A DNA stretch of 64,000 bases from Vibrio gallicus (GTDB lineage: Bacteria; Pseudomonadota; Gammaproteobacteria; Enterobacterales; Vibrionaceae), in assembly GCF_024346875.1 (NCBI RefSeq), contig NZ_AP024871.1, forward strand, positions 1,922,001 to 1,986,000, read 5' to 3'. Below, in pieces: positions 1-10,893 of the stretch (its first letter is position 1; each line of letters begins with the position of its first letter). The position numbers and the translations under genes are program-made. A model generated the notes under the pieces. The model saw only the letters and a program-made list of their open reading frames with translations. It did no database searches and was not told the DNA's origin.

Positions 1-992
1 GTATCCAATCCATCCCATTTATTTACTGAGATAACAATCGAACGACCCGCATTCAAAGCAAAGCCTAATAGGCTAAGGTCTTGATCTGAGATGTTTTCAC
101 GGGCATCAATAACCAGCAAAACCACGTTAGCATCTTCTACTGCTTTAAGGGTTTTAACCACAGAAAATTTTTCTACGGTTTCATTAATACGTCTACGACG
201 GCGAACACCAGCAGTATCAATCAGCACATATTCTCGGCCATCGCGTTCCATTGGGATATAGATAGAATCACGAGTGGTACCAGGCATATCGTAAACAACA
301 ACGCGCTCTTCACCAAGAATACGGTTGGTTAACGTAGATTTACCTACGTTAGGACGTCCAATGATGGCTAATTTAATTGGCTGGTCTTGAAGGCGCTTGA
401 ATTCATTTTCCGCTTCTTCTTCTGTGTATTCTAATTTCTCTTCTTCTGAATCTTCAAAACCCGTGAGATCTTCAATTTCACCTTGCTCAGCTTTAAGTTC
501 TTCTGCAAATGGGTTTAGAGCACGGTCAATCAATACGCTCACACCACGACCATGAGCCGCAGCAATCTGATACATATCATCAACGCCCAATTTCCAAAAT
601 TCAGCACTTGCTGCGTCGGCATCAATACCATCGACCTTGTTAACTACAAGCATCGCTGGTTTTTCAATCTTACGTAAATGCTGAGCAATAGCTTCATCTG
701 ATACGGTGAGGCCAGCACGGCCATCAACCATAAATAAAACCACATCGGCTTCATCGATAGCAGCTAGAGATTGTTGGGCCATTTTGGTTTCAACACCCTC
801 TTCAGTACCATCGATACCGCCGGTGTCGATCACGATAAACTCATGTTCGCCTAGCTTAGCTTGACCATATTTTCTATCGCGCGTTAAGCCTGGGAAGTCC
901 GCAACCAAGGCATCGCGAGTGCGTGTCAAACGGTTGAATAGAGTAGATTTACCTACATTTGGACGCCCAACAAGCGCAATAACTGGAACCAT
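1..992 (-). CDS. der: GTPase Der (EngA), C-terminus cut off by the window edge
   Basis: Essential double GTPase that acts in 50S ribosomal subunit maturation. The ATG is at 992 and the frame stays open to base 1, giving about 330 residues of a protein usually near 490-500. Two GTPase domains are visible: GRPNVGKS P-loops near residues 9-16 and 212-219, with NKVD and DTGG/DTAG motifs. An acidic linker rich in E/D lies between them. The C-terminal KH-like domain is outside the window. It sits downstream of bamB in the same orientation but behind a strong terminator, so it probably has its own promoter in the 159-base gap. Identity is firm; only the 3' end is unseen. Confidence 0.96.
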   Translation of the reverse strand, partial: MVPVIALVGRPNVGKSTLFNRLTRTRDALVADFPGLTRDRKYGQAKLGEHEFIVIDTGGIDGTEEGVETKMAQQSLAAIDEADVVLFMVDGRAGLTVSDEAIAQHLRKIEKPAMLVVNKVDGIDADAASAEFWKLGVDDMYQIAAAHGRGVSVLIDRALNPFAEELKAEQGEIEDLTGFEDSEEEKLEYTEEEAENEFKRLQDQPIKLAIIGRPNVGKSTLTNRILGEERVVVYDMPGTTRDSIYIPMERDGREYVLIDTAGVRRRRRINETVEKFSVVKTLKAVEDANVVLLVIDARENISDQDLSLLGFALNAGRSIVISVNKWDGLD

Positions 993-1030
993 AACGACCT
1001 CAAAAATGAAACTGTTCTATTTAGAATAAT

Positions 1031-1065
1031 AAAAACGGCTCTTGACTTTCATTAGCCAAGAGCCG
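1031..1065 (-). terminator. Rho-independent terminator after bamB
   Basis: A perfect 9-bp stem (arms 1036-1044 and 1057-1065, CGGCTCTTG and its complement) is followed on the minus strand by a T-tract from the A-run at 1031-1035. It separates bamB from der. Confidence 0.85.
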
Positions 1066-1151
1066 AATGTGAATCATATCACAGATAATAGTATGTGTTG
1101 ATAATTAGTGGTTGAATTTCAACCGCAGTTAAACAAAAAGATCCAATGATC

Positions 1152-2315
1152 TTATTCTTCGATCTTCTTCTTCTCAACACTGCCATCTCGAGTTACGACT
1201 AAGTAGCCGTCCTCAAGCTGTAACGGTGCAACTGCAAAGCCACTATCGTCTTCTTGCTGTTGCGAAACAAACTCGCCACTACGGCGATCTAGCCAGTAGA
1301 GATAGCCTTCGCTATCACCCACGACAACCTTGTTATCAATAATGGTTGGTGGTGTGAGCAAGCGATATTCTAGCTCTCGGTTTTGCCACAGTTCAGTACC
1401 ACTGCGCGCATCAACTGCCACGATATAATCTTTGTCTGTCACAAGGTAGATAGTTCGACCATCGGTGGCCATATCTTTTGCCGAAGAGTAGTTGCGCTTC
1501 CAAGCCGGTGCACCGGAGCGTAAATCAATCGCAACCAATTGACCATTAACCCCAATGGTATACAGCATTCCACCAATAACCAGTGGTTGCGCATCAGAGT
1601 CTACGAGACGGTCAATCTCAGTTGCACCCTTTGGCGTGCCTACCGGTTGCTGCCAGATCATCTGACCACGCTCTACGATAGCTGCGGCCAAACGGCCATT
1701 TGCAGTCCCCCAAAATACCCCACCTGAGAGTGCAGTCGGTGAACTGGTACCACGTAGTGTTAGGTTCGGTACCTCGGTACTTACCGTCCACATCTCATTA
1801 CCCGTTTCTTCATCAAGGGCCACTAATGCCCCCCGTGACGTATGAACCAGCACTAAGTTAGAGTCGGTTTCAGGAACAGATAGAACCTCACCATCTACTT
1901 GCACACGCCATTTTTCTTCACCAGTATTCTCATCTAGAGAGATCATCTCTCCGTTTTCGGTACCAATAAATAGCTGTCCATAAGAGGCATTGATTCCTCC
2001 AGACAAGCGGGCGGGTACATCTTTTTCTAGATCAACTGACCAGATTTCGTCGCCAGATTCCGGATCTAATGCGACAACATCACCATCTCGGCTTGCGACA
2101 AATATCTTGCCATAGGCATAGGTTGGCGTCAGTTTAGAGTAATATTGACCAACGCCGTTACCGACAGAGGTTGACCATTCCTGTGAAGGTGTAAATTCAC
2201 TCTTCACCACAGGAACCGGTGCCATTACGATAGTATCTTCTTCGCTCGCGCACCCGACGATACCCAGAGCAATACTCGCAATTAGCGCGCGTTTTAGCCA
2301 CTTTCTGTTTGCCAT
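1152..2315 (-). CDS. bamB: Outer membrane protein assembly lipoprotein BamB
   Basis: Lipoprotein of the BAM complex, which inserts beta-barrel proteins into the outer membrane. The protein has 387 residues. It begins with a lipoprotein signal peptide ending in GIVGC, with Cys22 as the predicted lipidation site. The rest shows repeated PQQ-like beta-propeller blades with recurring motifs such as ALDPESGDEIW, SLDENTGEEKW and ALDEETGNEMW. It follows yfgM with an 11-base gap and ends the rlmN-to-bamB gene run before the terminator at 1031-1065. This matches the enterobacterial hisS-yfgM-bamB-der order. Nothing unusual in length or motifs. Confidence 0.96.
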   Translation of the reverse strand: MANRKWLKRALIASIALGIVGCASEEDTIVMAPVPVVKSEFTPSQEWSTSVGNGVGQYYSKLTPTYAYGKIFVASRDGDVVALDPESGDEIWSVDLEKDVPARLSGGINASYGQLFIGTENGEMISLDENTGEEKWRVQVDGEVLSVPETDSNLVLVHTSRGALVALDEETGNEMWTVSTEVPNLTLRGTSSPTALSGGVFWGTANGRLAAAIVERGQMIWQQPVGTPKGATEIDRLVDSDAQPLVIGGMLYTIGVNGQLVAIDLRSGAPAWKRNYSSAKDMATDGRTIYLVTDKDYIVAVDARSGTELWQNRELEYRLLTPPTIIDNKVVVGDSEGYLYWLDRRSGEFVSQQQEDDSGFAVAPLQLEDGYLVVTRDGSVEKKKIEE

Positions 2316-2326
2316 CTGCTATAACC

Positions 2327-2941
2327 TTACTTTGCTAAGTCATCAAGCTTAAGCTGAAGAGTTTGGCTTGCATCTTTCGCTTGTTGAGCTTCGGTATAAG
2401 CACTATAAGCGCCTTCACTATCACCCTTGCGTAGTAACAAGTCACCTTTAAGCTCAGCCAGACGGCCTTCGTAACCTTCTGCTTTGATTGCAGCTAGTTC
2501 AGAAATTGCACCTTCAACATCCCCGGTTTCGGCTTTAACACGAACCGCACGGATCTCAATAACAGGCAGTAAAGCTGAATCTTTGGTATTCGCCTTAGCC
2601 CACTCAAGTTGTTCTAATGCAGGCTTATAGTTAGCAGCTGCTATCTGTGCTTGAGCCAATTGCATTGCCGCTAATACTGCATATTCACGGCCAGAGTTGT
2701 TATCAATAAAGGTTTGCACATCAGCAGTAGCGTCCAGACCTTTAGTTTGCAAAGTCTGAATCGTTGTATTGTAAGCGTGTGAGGCAGCTTCTTGGTTATC
2801 AACCACTGAATCTTGGTAATAACGCCAGCCAAATAAGCCTCCAAGGCCAATAACAGCACCTAAGATTACAGCCTTACCATTTTCCTGCCACCAATCCTTA
2901 ATGGCTTCAACTTGTTGTTCTTCGCTATCGTATAGTTCCAC
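2327..2941 (-). CDS. yfgM: YfgM family protein, SecYEG-associated TPR protein
   Basis: A 204-residue inner-membrane protein with a short cytoplasmic N-terminus (MELYDSEEQQVEAIKDWW), one transmembrane helix near residues 23-41 and a periplasmic tetratricopeptide-like domain. In E. coli, YfgM associates with the Sec translocon and the chaperone PpiD and links export to periplasmic chaperones. The alanine-rich helical repeats fit the TPR_21 family. It lies between hisS and bamB with short gaps, as in E. coli. The family assignment is strong; the role is transferred from E. coli. Confidence 0.92.
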   Translation of the reverse strand: MELYDSEEQQVEAIKDWWQENGKAVILGAVIGLGGLFGWRYYQDSVVDNQEAASHAYNTTIQTLQTKGLDATADVQTFIDNNSGREYAVLAAMQLAQAQIAAANYKPALEQLEWAKANTKDSALLPVIEIRAVRVKAETGDVEGAISELAAIKAEGYEGRLAELKGDLLLRKGDSEGAYSAYTEAQQAKDASQTLQLKLDDLAK

Positions 2942-2953
2942 GACAGTTCCTCT

Positions 2954-4222
2954 TTATAGTAATTTTTGTAAGTGAGATACGAGCTCGTTCTGTGCGATCG
3001 TAGCTTGCTCACCACCTTTAAGGTCTTTCACAACTACGCTGTTTTGCTCAACTTCATTTTCGCCAAGCACTAATGCTACGTGAGCACCAACTTTATCAGC
3101 ACGCTTAAATTGTTTCTTAAAGTTACCACCACCGAAGTGATTCATAATACGCAGTTCTGGTAGCTGTTCACGCAGTGACTCTGCAAGCTTCATTCCAGCT
3201 AATAGTGTGCCTTCACCTGCGGTAACAACATAGGCATCGACAACCGGACGAACCTCATCAAGCTCTAAGGTCTCAAGCATTAATACTAAACGCTCTAGGC
3301 CCATCGCAAAGCCAACCGCTTTAGTTGGTTTACCACCGAGTTGCTCAACCAAACCATCATAGCGACCACCGCCACAAACGGTGCCTTGAGCACCTAAGCT
3401 TTCGGTAATCCATTCAAATACAGTACGGTTGTAGTAATCAAGACCACGAACTAAGCGCTGATTAACTTGGTATTCGATGCCAGCGGCGTCAAGAAGTTCA
3501 CATAGACCAGCAAAGTGCTGTTTAGATTCATCATCCAGATAATCTGAAAGACGCGGCGCATCACCAAGGATGGCTTGTACATCTGGATTTTTTGAATCAA
3601 GAACACGCAGAGGGTTGGTATGCATGCGGCGCTTGCAGTCTTCATCAAGTACGTCGATATGCTGCTCTAAAAACTCGATTAACGCTAAACGATAGTTTGC
3701 GCGAGCGTCAAGAGAGCCAATAGAGTTGAGCTCTAAACGAACGTGCTTATCAATACCCAGTTCTCGCCATAGGCGTGCTGTCATCATGATCAGTTCAGCG
3801 TCAACATCTGGGCCTTCAATGCCAAAGACTTCAACACCACACTGATGAAACTGACGGTAACGTCCCTTCTGTGGACGCTCATGACGGAACATTGGTCCCA
3901 TATACCATAGGCGCTGTTCTTGATTGTATAGCAATCCATTTTGAATCCCAGAGCGTACACAACCTGCGGTACCTTCTGGACGAAGACTTAGGCTTTCACC
4001 ATTACGGTCTTCAAAGGTATACATTTCTTTTTCAACCACATCGGTAACTTCACCAATAGCACGGCTAAATAGGTTTGTTACCTCAACGATAGGCATACGA
4101 ACTTCACTGTATCCATATGCGCTAACAACGCGTTTAACCGTTGATTCCACTTTCTGCCAAAGTGGAGATTGAGTTGGAAGGCAGTCGTTCATGCCTCGAA
4201 TTGCTTGAATAGTTTTAGCCAC
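2954..4222 (-). CDS. hisS: Histidyl-tRNA synthetase
   Basis: Charges tRNA-His. This class II synthetase has 422 residues, normal length. The N-terminal catalytic core carries motif 2 (the [17 protein letters not shown] region), the histidine-binding signature [15 protein letters not shown] and motif 3 (GFAMGLERL). A C-terminal anticodon-binding domain follows. The gene starts 43 bases after the end of ispG. That gap holds a 7-bp hairpin (arms 4242-4248 and 4254-4260) with no T-run, so it may shape the mRNA rather than terminate. Other frames here contain only shadow reading frames. Confidence 0.98.
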   Translation of the reverse strand: MAKTIQAIRGMNDCLPTQSPLWQKVESTVKRVVSAYGYSEVRMPIVEVTNLFSRAIGEVTDVVEKEMYTFEDRNGESLSLRPEGTAGCVRSGIQNGLLYNQEQRLWYMGPMFRHERPQKGRYRQFHQCGVEVFGIEGPDVDAELIMMTARLWRELGIDKHVRLELNSIGSLDARANYRLALIEFLEQHIDVLDEDCKRRMHTNPLRVLDSKNPDVQAILGDAPRLSDYLDDESKQHFAGLCELLDAAGIEYQVNQRLVRGLDYYNRTVFEWITESLGAQGTVCGGGRYDGLVEQLGGKPTKAVGFAMGLERLVLMLETLELDEVRPVVDAYVVTAGEGTLLAGMKLAESLREQLPELRIMNHFGGGNFKKQFKRADKVGAHVALVLGENEVEQNSVVVKDLKGGEQATIAQNELVSHLQKLL

Positions 4223-4265
4223 TATAAATTACCATCTCATGTCAGAGCCTAATGCTCTGAGCTCA

Positions 4266-5387
4266 TTATTCTTGAATATCGTTAATATCGATGCGTTGCG
4301 CAGGGTCTAGTAGACTTGCTTTAGCACGGATTTTCGCTTCTAGTTGCTCGATCATTTGCTGATTATCAAAGCGCTCTTTCTGGCGTTTGCCATCAAGATA
4401 AAAAGCACTCTTTTTATTACCACCAGCAACGCCCATATGTGATGCTTCTGCTTCACCCGGTCCATTAACAACGCAACCAATAATAGAGACATCCATTGGG
4501 GTTGTAATATCCTCAAGGCGCTCTTCTAGCGCATTGACAGTACCAATAACATCAAACTCTTGTCGCGAACACGTAGGACAAGCGATGAAATTAATACCAC
4601 GCGAACGAATACGCAGCGATTTTAAAATATCAAAGCCAACCTTTATCTCTTCAACTGGATTAGCAGCAAGAGAAATACGCAAAGTATCACCAATGCCCTC
4701 AGACAGCAGCATGCCTAAGCCAACAGAAGACTTAACCGCACCAGCTCTAGCACCACCAGCTTCCGTAATACCAAGGTGTAAAGGTTGATCGATTTTATTG
4801 GCTAATAAGCGATAAGACTCAACAGCTAAAAAGACATCCGATGCCTTAACGCTGACCTTAAATTGATCGAAGTTAAGGCGATCTAAGATATCAACATGAC
4901 GCATTGCTGATTCAATCAGCGCCTCTGCGGTTGGTTCACGATATTTAACCTGAATGTCTTTCTCTAATGAGCCGCCATTAACACCAATGCGAATTGGAAT
5001 ATTCTTATCGCGAGCGCAATCAACAACCGAGCGAATACGCTCTTCGTTGCCAATATTCCCCGGATTGATTCGCAGACAATCTACACCGTATTCAGCCACT
5101 TTTAAGGCGATACGATAGTCAAAGTGAATATCTGCAATCAGCGGGATTTTGACTTGTTGCTTAATCTGCTTAAAGGCTTCAGCCGCATCCATAGTCGGTA
5201 CTGACACGCGCACAATATCCGCTCCAACCTTCTCTAAGGCCTGGATCTGTGCCACGGTCGCTGCCACGTCTGTGGTGCGGGTGTTGGTCATTGACTGTAC
5301 GGCAATTGGCGCACCATCGCCGATTGGTACATCGCCAACATAAATACGCGTCGATGGACGACGCTTAATAGGAGATTCGTGATGCAT
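4266..5387 (-). CDS. ispG: (E)-4-hydroxy-3-methylbut-2-enyl-diphosphate synthase
   Basis: The 4Fe-4S enzyme of the MEP pathway that converts ME-cPP to HMBPP for isoprenoid synthesis. It has 373 residues with an N-terminal TIM-barrel segment starting [15 protein letters not shown]. The cluster ligands are visible as CPTCSRQEF (first Cys about residue 270) and, further on, [11 protein letters not shown] with the third Cys and the Glu ligand. It overlaps closely with rodZ, with a 2-base gap, so translation is probably coupled. As an Fe-S enzyme it depends on the ISC system encoded about 6 kb away. Confidence 0.98.
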   Translation of the reverse strand: MHHESPIKRRPSTRIYVGDVPIGDGAPIAVQSMTNTRTTDVAATVAQIQALEKVGADIVRVSVPTMDAAEAFKQIKQQVKIPLIADIHFDYRIALKVAEYGVDCLRINPGNIGNEERIRSVVDCARDKNIPIRIGVNGGSLEKDIQVKYREPTAEALIESAMRHVDILDRLNFDQFKVSVKASDVFLAVESYRLLANKIDQPLHLGITEAGGARAGAVKSSVGLGMLLSEGIGDTLRISLAANPVEEIKVGFDILKSLRIRSRGINFIACPTCSRQEFDVIGTVNALEERLEDITTPMDVSIIGCVVNGPGEAEASHMGVAGGNKKSAFYLDGKRQKERFDNQQMIEQLEAKIRAKASLLDPAQRIDINDIQE

Positions 5388-5389
5388 AG

Positions 5390-6244
5390 TTACTCTGCAG
5401 TAAAACGTGCTACTTTACCCGCAGTATACCCAGAAAGATCGAATGGTTCACCCGAAATTGATAGTGATACGGCCTCAGGCGCTCCAACAACAAACTTAAA
5501 TGGTCCTTGCCCTTCAAGCTTTAATGAGTCTCCTGATTTCTTCACTCCCATATGTAGGGTTTTACCTTGGGCATCTGATACCTTGATCCAGCAGTCCGCT
5601 TTAAAGCTCATTGAGATTGCAGGTGGTATTACGGCTGGCAATTGGGTCGGTTTTTCAATCGCTAAACTAGAATCAGCAGCGGATACGGATGTAAGGTCTT
5701 CTGACGCAGACCCGGTTTCCGTTGCTATGGCTTCATCTGTCACTTCAGGTTCAGCAGGCGTTGAATCAAGTTGCTGCACCTCTTGTTGTGCAGGCTGTTC
5801 AGCAACCACATCTACGTTTTGTTCGTTCTGCCACCACCAGATTGCAGAAATACCCACGATTACCGCAAAGATACCCCAAGTGAGTTTCATGATGCGATTG
5901 TCGTGTTTCTTCTTCTGGGTTTTTTGAGAGAAGCTTTGCATCTCTTCTTCACAAGAAGCTGAAAGCTTAAGGCTATCAAAGATATCTAATACTGATTTCT
6001 CATCGACACCAACTAGCTTGGCATAAGATCGAATATAACCACGGGTAAAGGTATGAACTTGTCCCTTATGAAAGTCATTCGCCTCTATGCTATCAATTAT
6101 TGCAACTCTGAGGCGCAGTCTATCCCCGACTTCACGAGTTGAAAGGCCTAGAGATTCTCGCTTAGTTTTTAAGATTTCCCCAAGCATAATCTTTGGGGTT
6201 TCATCTGTCTTTTCTGTGTCTGTATTTGCTGAATCTGTGGTCAT
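5390..6244 (-). CDS. rodZ: Cytoskeleton protein RodZ
   Basis: A 284-residue bitopic inner-membrane protein that anchors MreB and helps set rod shape. The cytoplasmic part has an Xre/Cro-type helix-turn-helix around residues 22-85 ([19 protein letters not shown]). A basic stretch ([10 protein letters not shown]) precedes one transmembrane helix at about residues 119-138. A Pro/Glu/Thr/Ser-rich periplasmic linker then leads to a C-terminal DUF4115 domain starting near [11 protein letters not shown]. It sits between pilW and ispG as in E. coli. The upstream gap is AT-rich and shows no terminator. Confidence 0.95.
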   Translation of the reverse strand: MTTDSANTDTEKTDETPKIMLGEILKTKRESLGLSTREVGDRLRLRVAIIDSIEANDFHKGQVHTFTRGYIRSYAKLVGVDEKSVLDIFDSLKLSASCEEEMQSFSQKTQKKKHDNRIMKLTWGIFAVIVGISAIWWWQNEQNVDVVAEQPAQQEVQQLDSTPAEPEVTDEAIATETGSASEDLTSVSAADSSLAIEKPTQLPAVIPPAISMSFKADCWIKVSDAQGKTLHMGVKKSGDSLKLEGQGPFKFVVGAPEAVSLSISGEPFDLSGYTAGKVARFTAE

Positions 6245-6286
6245 TATAAATTTAAACTTTTGTTTAAAATAAAAGTAATAACAGAG

Positions 6287-6949
6287 TTATTGTAAGCCCT
6301 GCAGTTCTTTCTGCAGTAACTCTACCTCTGGTGTTACTCCTACCCGAATATGAATTCTATTAAGTCTTTGCTGTGCTAACTGAGCTTGGCCAAATCGAAT
6401 ATTAAGTTTTACTAACTCGATATCACTGCGATAGCGGTTAGGTTGAAACTCAAGAGACTTAATAAAATAAGCCTCAGCCTGATGCCATTGCCCTGCTTGT
6501 AATGCACAGAGGCCCGAGTTCTCATAACTCGCTGCGACCAATATATAGTCGCTCTGTTGTATCGCTTGCTCAAATTTTTGCAACGCTTGTTTATAGCGGT
6601 GCTGGCGGCATAAAAACACGCCGAAATCATTTAATAAGTTGCCATTATCTGGAGAAAGATCTAAAGCTCGTCTGTACCAATCTTCAGCCAGCTTTACCTG
6701 AGAAACATATTGATAATAATAGGCTAATGCAGAGGAGGAACGAACATATTTCGGTGCATACTGGTGTGCAATATCGAAATTTTGCTTTGCTCTGACAGTA
6801 TCACCAAGTTGTAAGTAACTTAGTCCAAGCTCAATGCGTGCATTGGCCGCGGCCAGAGGGGCAAATTTGGTTTTATCATCTGCGCTTTTTACTGTAACAC
6901 AGCCAAGGCAGAGACTGAGATAAAAAAGTGTGATCAATGCTTTAAACAT
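6287..6949 (-). CDS. pilW: Type IV pilus biogenesis/stability lipoprotein PilW (PilF)
   Basis: Outer-membrane pilotin-like TPR lipoprotein needed for type IV pilus secretin assembly. I prefer the ATG at 6949: it is preceded by GGAG with 6-base spacing and opens directly into a lipoprotein signal with LCLGC (Cys17). Starts further upstream, up to 6985, would add a non-signal extension. The 220-residue product has about five TPR units (for example ARIELGLSYLQLGDTVRAKQ). It lies between rlmN and rodZ, the usual gammaproteobacterial position. The name varies between PilW and PilF. Confidence 0.92.
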   Translation of the reverse strand: MFKALITLFYLSLCLGCVTVKSADDKTKFAPLAAANARIELGLSYLQLGDTVRAKQNFDIAHQYAPKYVRSSSALAYYYQYVSQVKLAEDWYRRALDLSPDNGNLLNDFGVFLCRQHRYKQALQKFEQAIQQSDYILVAASYENSGLCALQAGQWHQAEAYFIKSLEFQPNRYRSDIELVKLNIRFGQAQLAQQRLNRIHIRVGVTPEVELLQKELQGLQ

Positions 6950-7006
6950 ATGCTTCTCCAACATTGCGCTGAAGAAGCTTGTCACTCTTTTAAGGGGATA
7001 CTCTAA

Positions 7007-8137
7007 TTACAGAGTTTTGACTGGAATATCACCTTGAGAGGTTTCTTCAGTGCGCGCTTTCTGGGTACGCTTGGTACGGTCAATTACATCACCAACCAAT
7101 TGACCACATGCTGCGTCAATATCGTCGCCGCGAGTCTTACGTAACGTCACCGTATATTCGTATTGCATCAGGGTTTTCATAAAGCGATCAATACGCGAAT
7201 TGCTCGGCTTCTTATAAGGTGAACCAGGATACGGATTAAATGGTATTAAATTGATCTTTGCTGGAGTGTCTTTTAGCAGTTCTGCGAGTTGTCTCGCATG
7301 TTCCATATCGTCATTGACATGATCAAGCAAGATATACTCAACTGTCACTCGCCCACGGTTAGCATTAGAGGATGCAATATAACGACGCACTGAAGACAAG
7401 AATTCTTCGATATTCCAACGGTCATTGATTGGCATAATCTGACGGCGCAGCTCATCGGTCGGTGCATGCAATGAGATAGCCAGTGCCACATCAATATTGC
7501 CTGTCATTTGATCAAGGCCAGATACAACACCTGAAGTTGATACCGTTACGCGACGTTTAGAAAGACCAAAACCAAGGTCATCGAGCATTAGGTTCAATGA
7601 CGGGATCAGGTTCTTCATATTCAGCAACGGCTCTCCCATTCCCATCATTACAACGTTTGTAATCGGACGACGACCGGTTTCTTTTTCTAAACCGATCTCG
7701 CGAGCTGCACGCCAAATCTGACCTGCAATCTCTGAAACGCGTAGGTTACGGTTAAACCCTTGTTGCCCTGTTGAGCAGAATTTACACTCTAAGGCACAAC
7801 CTACCTGTGAAGAAACACATAGCGTCGCACGGTCACCATCAGGGATATAAACCGTTTCAACATCTTGATCGCCAACACGCATTGCCCATTTGATTGTGCC
7901 GTCACTTGAGTATTGAGCATCTGAAACAGCGGGTGCTTTAATCTCAGTTAAGCGTTGAAGCTTCTCGCGCAACTTCTTGTTTATGTTGCTCATTTTGTCG
8001 AAGTCATCGACACCAAAGTGATACATCCACTTCATTAATTGATCGGCACGAAATGCCTTTTCACCAAGCTCTTCAGCAAAATAGGTACGCAACCCTTGGC
8101 GGTCAAAATCAAGTAGATTAACTTTAGTTTTGGTCAT
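7007..8137 (-). CDS. rlmN: Dual-specificity 23S rRNA A2503 / tRNA A37 C2-methyltransferase
   Basis: A radical-SAM enzyme that methylates C2 of A2503 in 23S rRNA and A37 in some tRNAs. The ATG at 8137 is chosen because it follows a GAGAGG Shine-Dalgarno; a TTG 18 bases upstream is less likely. The 376-residue product carries the CX3CX2C cluster motif (Cys114, Cys118, Cys121) and a late cysteine near residue 344 in [10 protein letters not shown], matching the methyl-carrying mechanism. It opens the rlmN-pilW-rodZ-ispG-hisS-yfgM-bamB run, with a candidate promoter at 8176-8204. Confidence 0.97.
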   Translation of the reverse strand: MTKTKVNLLDFDRQGLRTYFAEELGEKAFRADQLMKWMYHFGVDDFDKMSNINKKLREKLQRLTEIKAPAVSDAQYSSDGTIKWAMRVGDQDVETVYIPDGDRATLCVSSQVGCALECKFCSTGQQGFNRNLRVSEIAGQIWRAAREIGLEKETGRRPITNVVMMGMGEPLLNMKNLIPSLNLMLDDLGFGLSKRRVTVSTSGVVSGLDQMTGNIDVALAISLHAPTDELRRQIMPINDRWNIEEFLSSVRRYIASSNANRGRVTVEYILLDHVNDDMEHARQLAELLKDTPAKINLIPFNPYPGSPYKKPSNSRIDRFMKTLMQYEYTVTLRKTRGDDIDAACGQLVGDVIDRTKRTQKARTEETSQGDIPVKTL

Positions 8138-8175
8138 GGAGCCTCTCAACGACAAACAACAAATCTGGGGCGCGA

Positions 8176-8204
8176 ATTGTACAGGCTTTGCACAGTTTCA
8201 ACAA
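8176..8204 (-). promoter_or_regulatory. Candidate sigma-70 promoter for rlmN
   Basis: On the minus strand, TTGTTG at 8199-8204, a 17-bp spacer and TACAAT at 8176-8181 lie just upstream of rlmN and downstream of the ndk terminator. The -35 match is modest. Confidence 0.45.
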
Positions 8205-8246
8205 GTAGTATGTGATCAAGGTCTATGAAGTGACGAGATAGAGTTT

Positions 8247-8280
8247 AAAAATCGCGGGTAGATAAACTCCGACCGCGATT
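8247..8280 (-). terminator. Terminator after ndk
   Basis: Perfect 8-bp stem, arms 8250-8257 and 8273-8280 (AATCGCGG and its complement), followed on the minus strand by a short T-run. Confidence 0.75.
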
Positions 8281-8298
8281 ATTTTAGGCAAGGCTATT

Positions 8299-8727
8299 TT
8301 ATGGTCTAGCGTGAATTTCAGAGGAAGGGAAAAAGAATTCAATCTCACGCGCAGCCGATGTAGGGCTATCAGAGCCATGTACTGAGTTATAGCGTAAACT
8401 CAAAGCATAATCAGAACGAATCGTACCACAAGCTGCCTCTTCTGGATTCGTTTTCCCCATCAGCTCTCGATAACGAGCAATGGCATCTTCACCCTCTAAT
8501 ACCTGAACCATAACCGGACCAGACATCATAAATTCTTTTAGTGAATCAAAGAATGGTTTGCCTTCATGCTCAGCATAGAAGCCACTTGCTTGTGCTTCGT
8601 CTAACTGTACCATTTTAGCACCCACTACACGTAATCCTGCCGCTTCGATACGTTGGTAGATAGCACCAATCAAATTGCGTTTTACCGCGTCAGGTTTAAT
8701 GATGGAAAACGTTCGTTCTAGAGCCAT
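8299..8727 (-). CDS. ndk: Nucleoside diphosphate kinase
   Basis: Transfers the gamma-phosphate of ATP to NDPs through a phosphohistidine and balances nucleotide pools. The product has 142 residues, the standard length. The signature NSVHGSDS is present with the catalytic His at residue 117, and KPDAVKRN near the N-terminus is typical. It is monocistronic here, with terminators on both sides, at 8247-8280 and the pepB terminator at 8774-8800. Confidence 0.98.
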   Translation of the reverse strand: MALERTFSIIKPDAVKRNLIGAIYQRIEAAGLRVVGAKMVQLDEAQASGFYAEHEGKPFFDSLKEFMMSGPVMVQVLEGEDAIARYRELMGKTNPEEAACGTIRSDYALSLRYNSVHGSDSPTSAAREIEFFFPSSEIHARP

Positions 8728-8773
8728 GATATATCCTTATTCGTCTTATTATTATTACCGTTATAGTTATCTC

Positions 8774-8800
8774 AAAAAACAGGCTTCATTACGAAGCCTG
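8774..8800 (-). terminator. Terminator after pepB
   Basis: Perfect 8-bp stem (CAGGCTTC at 8780-8787, complement at 8793-8800, loop ATTAC) with a six-T run on the minus strand from the A-run at 8774-8779. Confidence 0.88.
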
Positions 8801-8818
8801 AGATCACATGCTGGATGT

Positions 8819-10102
8819 TTATTGATTAATAAGTAGATTAGCTAGGGTGCGAATGCCGCTCCCCGTTGCACCAGCAGGCCATTTTGCCGTGGCTGATTTA
8901 CGGTAGGTTGCCGCACAATCGAAGTGCAACCAACCTTGTTTATAATCTTCAACAAAGTAAGACAAGAAAGCAGCTGCAGTTGATGCACCTGGAGAGTAAT
9001 CCCCAGACGATATATTTGAAAGGTCAGCAAAGTTTGACGGTAGCATTCCGCGATGGAAGTCAGCCAACGGCAATTGCCATAGACCTTCACGCTCTTGCTG
9101 CGCACACGCTAACGCTTGCTCTGCTAGGGCATCATCGAAGCTAAATAGAGCATGGTAGTCGTTACCTAATGCATTTTTAGCCGCACCTGTAAGGGTTGCA
9201 CAATCAATGATCAGCTCAGGATTTTGCTCACTTGCATAAATAAGGCCATCAGCAAGGACCAGGCGACCCTCGGCATCGGTGTTCATTACTTCTACGGTTT
9301 TGCCGTTCTTATAAGTAATCACGTCACCTAGCTTCAGTGCACGACCAGAAATCATATTTTCAGCGCAGCATAGAATCAGCTTCACGCGCTTATTTAAGCC
9401 ACGTAAAATAGCAAGACCTAGGCCACCAGTAATGGTACTTGAGCCACCCATGTCGGATTTCATTGCCGTCATAAAGGCTGAGCCCTTAATGCTATAACCG
9501 CCTGAATCAAAGGTAATACCTTTACCAACTAAGCACGCCATGATTGGTGCTTCAGGATCGCCAGTTGGGTTGAAGTCTAGCTGTAGCATTGCCGAAGTAC
9601 GCTCCGAACCACGACCAACCGCATAAATACCTTCCCAACCTTCGGTTAGGAGGTCTTTGTCCTTAACGATGCGATAGGTAACGTGCTGTGGAGCTAGAGA
9701 TTTAATAAACTCACCTGCCATCGTCGCCAGTTGACGAGGTGCGACTTCTTCAGCACTCTTATTGATAATATCGCGGGTCCAGTTTGAAACCTTAATACGA
9801 CCTTCAAGTTCAGCTTGATCGGCTTCGGCTAGCGTATCCCAAACCATTTCATTGTTTTTCTTGGCATTGCGATAACCCTGATGGAAAGACCAGACTTCTT
9901 CTAATCCCCAGCCTTCGCCAGTTAATGATACGTTTTTGATGCCTTGGGTATCGAGTTTACGAGCTGCTTTTTGAATCGCACCTTGATCATGGCCTTTGCC
10001 AATATGGATTGTAGCGCTGTCACCGTTGAAGGAAAGAATTGCATTCTCTCCCCATTGAGATGGGGCTTGCTCTGTAGTTAATTTTATTTGCATTGTAGAC
10101 AT
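8819..10102 (-). CDS. pepB: Aminopeptidase B (M17 leucyl aminopeptidase family)
   Basis: Cytosolic dinuclear-metal aminopeptidase that releases N-terminal residues from small peptides. The 427-residue product carries the M17 signature NTDAEGRL around residue 272 and a [14 protein letters not shown] metal/catalytic segment. Its length and its position next to the isc genes match PepB rather than PepA. The ATG at 10102 follows AGGAGAGG, a strong Shine-Dalgarno. It lies downstream of the isc operon terminator, so it probably has its own promoter in the 10103-10221 gap, where I could not define one. Confidence 0.95.
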   Translation of the reverse strand: MSTMQIKLTTEQAPSQWGENAILSFNGDSATIHIGKGHDQGAIQKAARKLDTQGIKNVSLTGEGWGLEEVWSFHQGYRNAKKNNEMVWDTLAEADQAELEGRIKVSNWTRDIINKSAEEVAPRQLATMAGEFIKSLAPQHVTYRIVKDKDLLTEGWEGIYAVGRGSERTSAMLQLDFNPTGDPEAPIMACLVGKGITFDSGGYSIKGSAFMTAMKSDMGGSSTITGGLGLAILRGLNKRVKLILCCAENMISGRALKLGDVITYKNGKTVEVMNTDAEGRLVLADGLIYASEQNPELIIDCATLTGAAKNALGNDYHALFSFDDALAEQALACAQQEREGLWQLPLADFHRGMLPSNFADLSNISSGDYSPGASTAAAFLSYFVEDYKQGWLHFDCAATYRKSATAKWPAGATGSGIRTLANLLINQ

Positions 10103-10221
10103 AACCTCTCCTTGCCTTCTACTTTTATTACTGTATTAAACTCGGTCAACGAGCTTATCTAGATATAACCTATCTAATGCTTTTATTTAAGACATTATGC
10201 ATAGACTGCTTTCAAAAGCAC

Positions 10222-10244
10222 AAAAATCGGGCATAAAAGCCCGA
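10222..10244 (-). terminator. Terminator of the isc operon
   Basis: Stem TCGGGC/GCCCGA (10227-10232, 10239-10244) followed on the minus strand by a T-run from the A5 at 10222-10226. It lies downstream of iscX. Confidence 0.75.
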
Positions 10245-10328
10245 CCTTCATCATATAAATACTATTGGATGAACATTTAGAGTCCATTGACTTTGTGACT
10301 CAATATTGACGGCCAAAGTTCAATCTAT

Positions 10329-10523
10329 TTAATCGATTTCATCCATCCAGCATAAAATAATAGCCTCTAGAATTTTTTCATTGCAGTGATTGGGCTCATC
10401 TTCAAACCCTTCAAGGGCGATAACCCACTCTTGCAAATCGGTGAAGCGAACAGTCTTAGGGTCCAGCTCAGGAAACTGCTCAATCAACTCTATGGCAATG
10501 TCACGACTATCAATCCATTTCAT
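10329..10523 (-). CDS. iscX: Fe-S assembly protein IscX
   Basis: A small acidic protein of 64 residues that binds IscS and iron and modulates cluster assembly (YfhJ family). The sequence MKWIDSRDIAIELIEQFPEL and the acidic C-terminus (CWMDEID) are characteristic. It is the last gene of the isc operon, 17 bases after fdx, as in E. coli. Confidence 0.95.
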   Translation of the reverse strand: MKWIDSRDIAIELIEQFPELDPKTVRFTDLQEWVIALEGFEDEPNHCNEKILEAIILCWMDEID

Positions 10524-10540
10524 GACGCTATACTCCTTGT

Positions 10541-10879
10541 TTAGTGATCTTCTGCTGCATGATTAAGGGTGTATTTCGGGATCTCTACCACTAGGTCTTG
10601 ATCCGCTACCTTTGCTTGACAGCCTAAGCGCGATTCAGGCTCTAATCCCCATGCTTTATCTAGCATATCATCTTCTAGCTCTTCACTCTCTTCAAGTGAA
10701 TCGAAGCCTTCACGAATAACAACATGACAGGTAGTACAAGCACATGACTTTTCACATGCATGCTCAATACCAATACCGTTTTTAAGTGCTACATCCAGTA
10801 CAGTTTCACCTGCTTGCGCTTCAAACACAGCACCATCAGGGCATAGATCATCGTGTGGCAATACAACTATCTTAGGCAT
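10541..10879 (-). CDS. fdx: ISC-system [2Fe-2S] ferredoxin
   Basis: Adrenodoxin-type ferredoxin that supplies electrons during Fe-S cluster assembly. The product has 112 residues. The cluster ligands are visible as Cys42, Cys48, Cys51 and Cys87 (CEKSCACTTC, then RLGCQA). The acidic helix ESEELEDDMLD is the usual partner-binding surface. It sits between hscA and iscX with short gaps, in the conserved isc order. Confidence 0.97.
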   Translation of the reverse strand: MPKIVVLPHDDLCPDGAVFEAQAGETVLDVALKNGIGIEHACEKSCACTTCHVVIREGFDSLEESEELEDDMLDKAWGLEPESRLGCQAKVADQDLVVEIPKYTLNHAAEDH

Positions 10880-10893
10880 AATTAATATCTTCT

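Noticed and set aside
6950..6985. Longer N-terminus for PilW
   Set aside because: It would bury the lipoprotein signal, while the internal ATG has an excellent Shine-Dalgarno.
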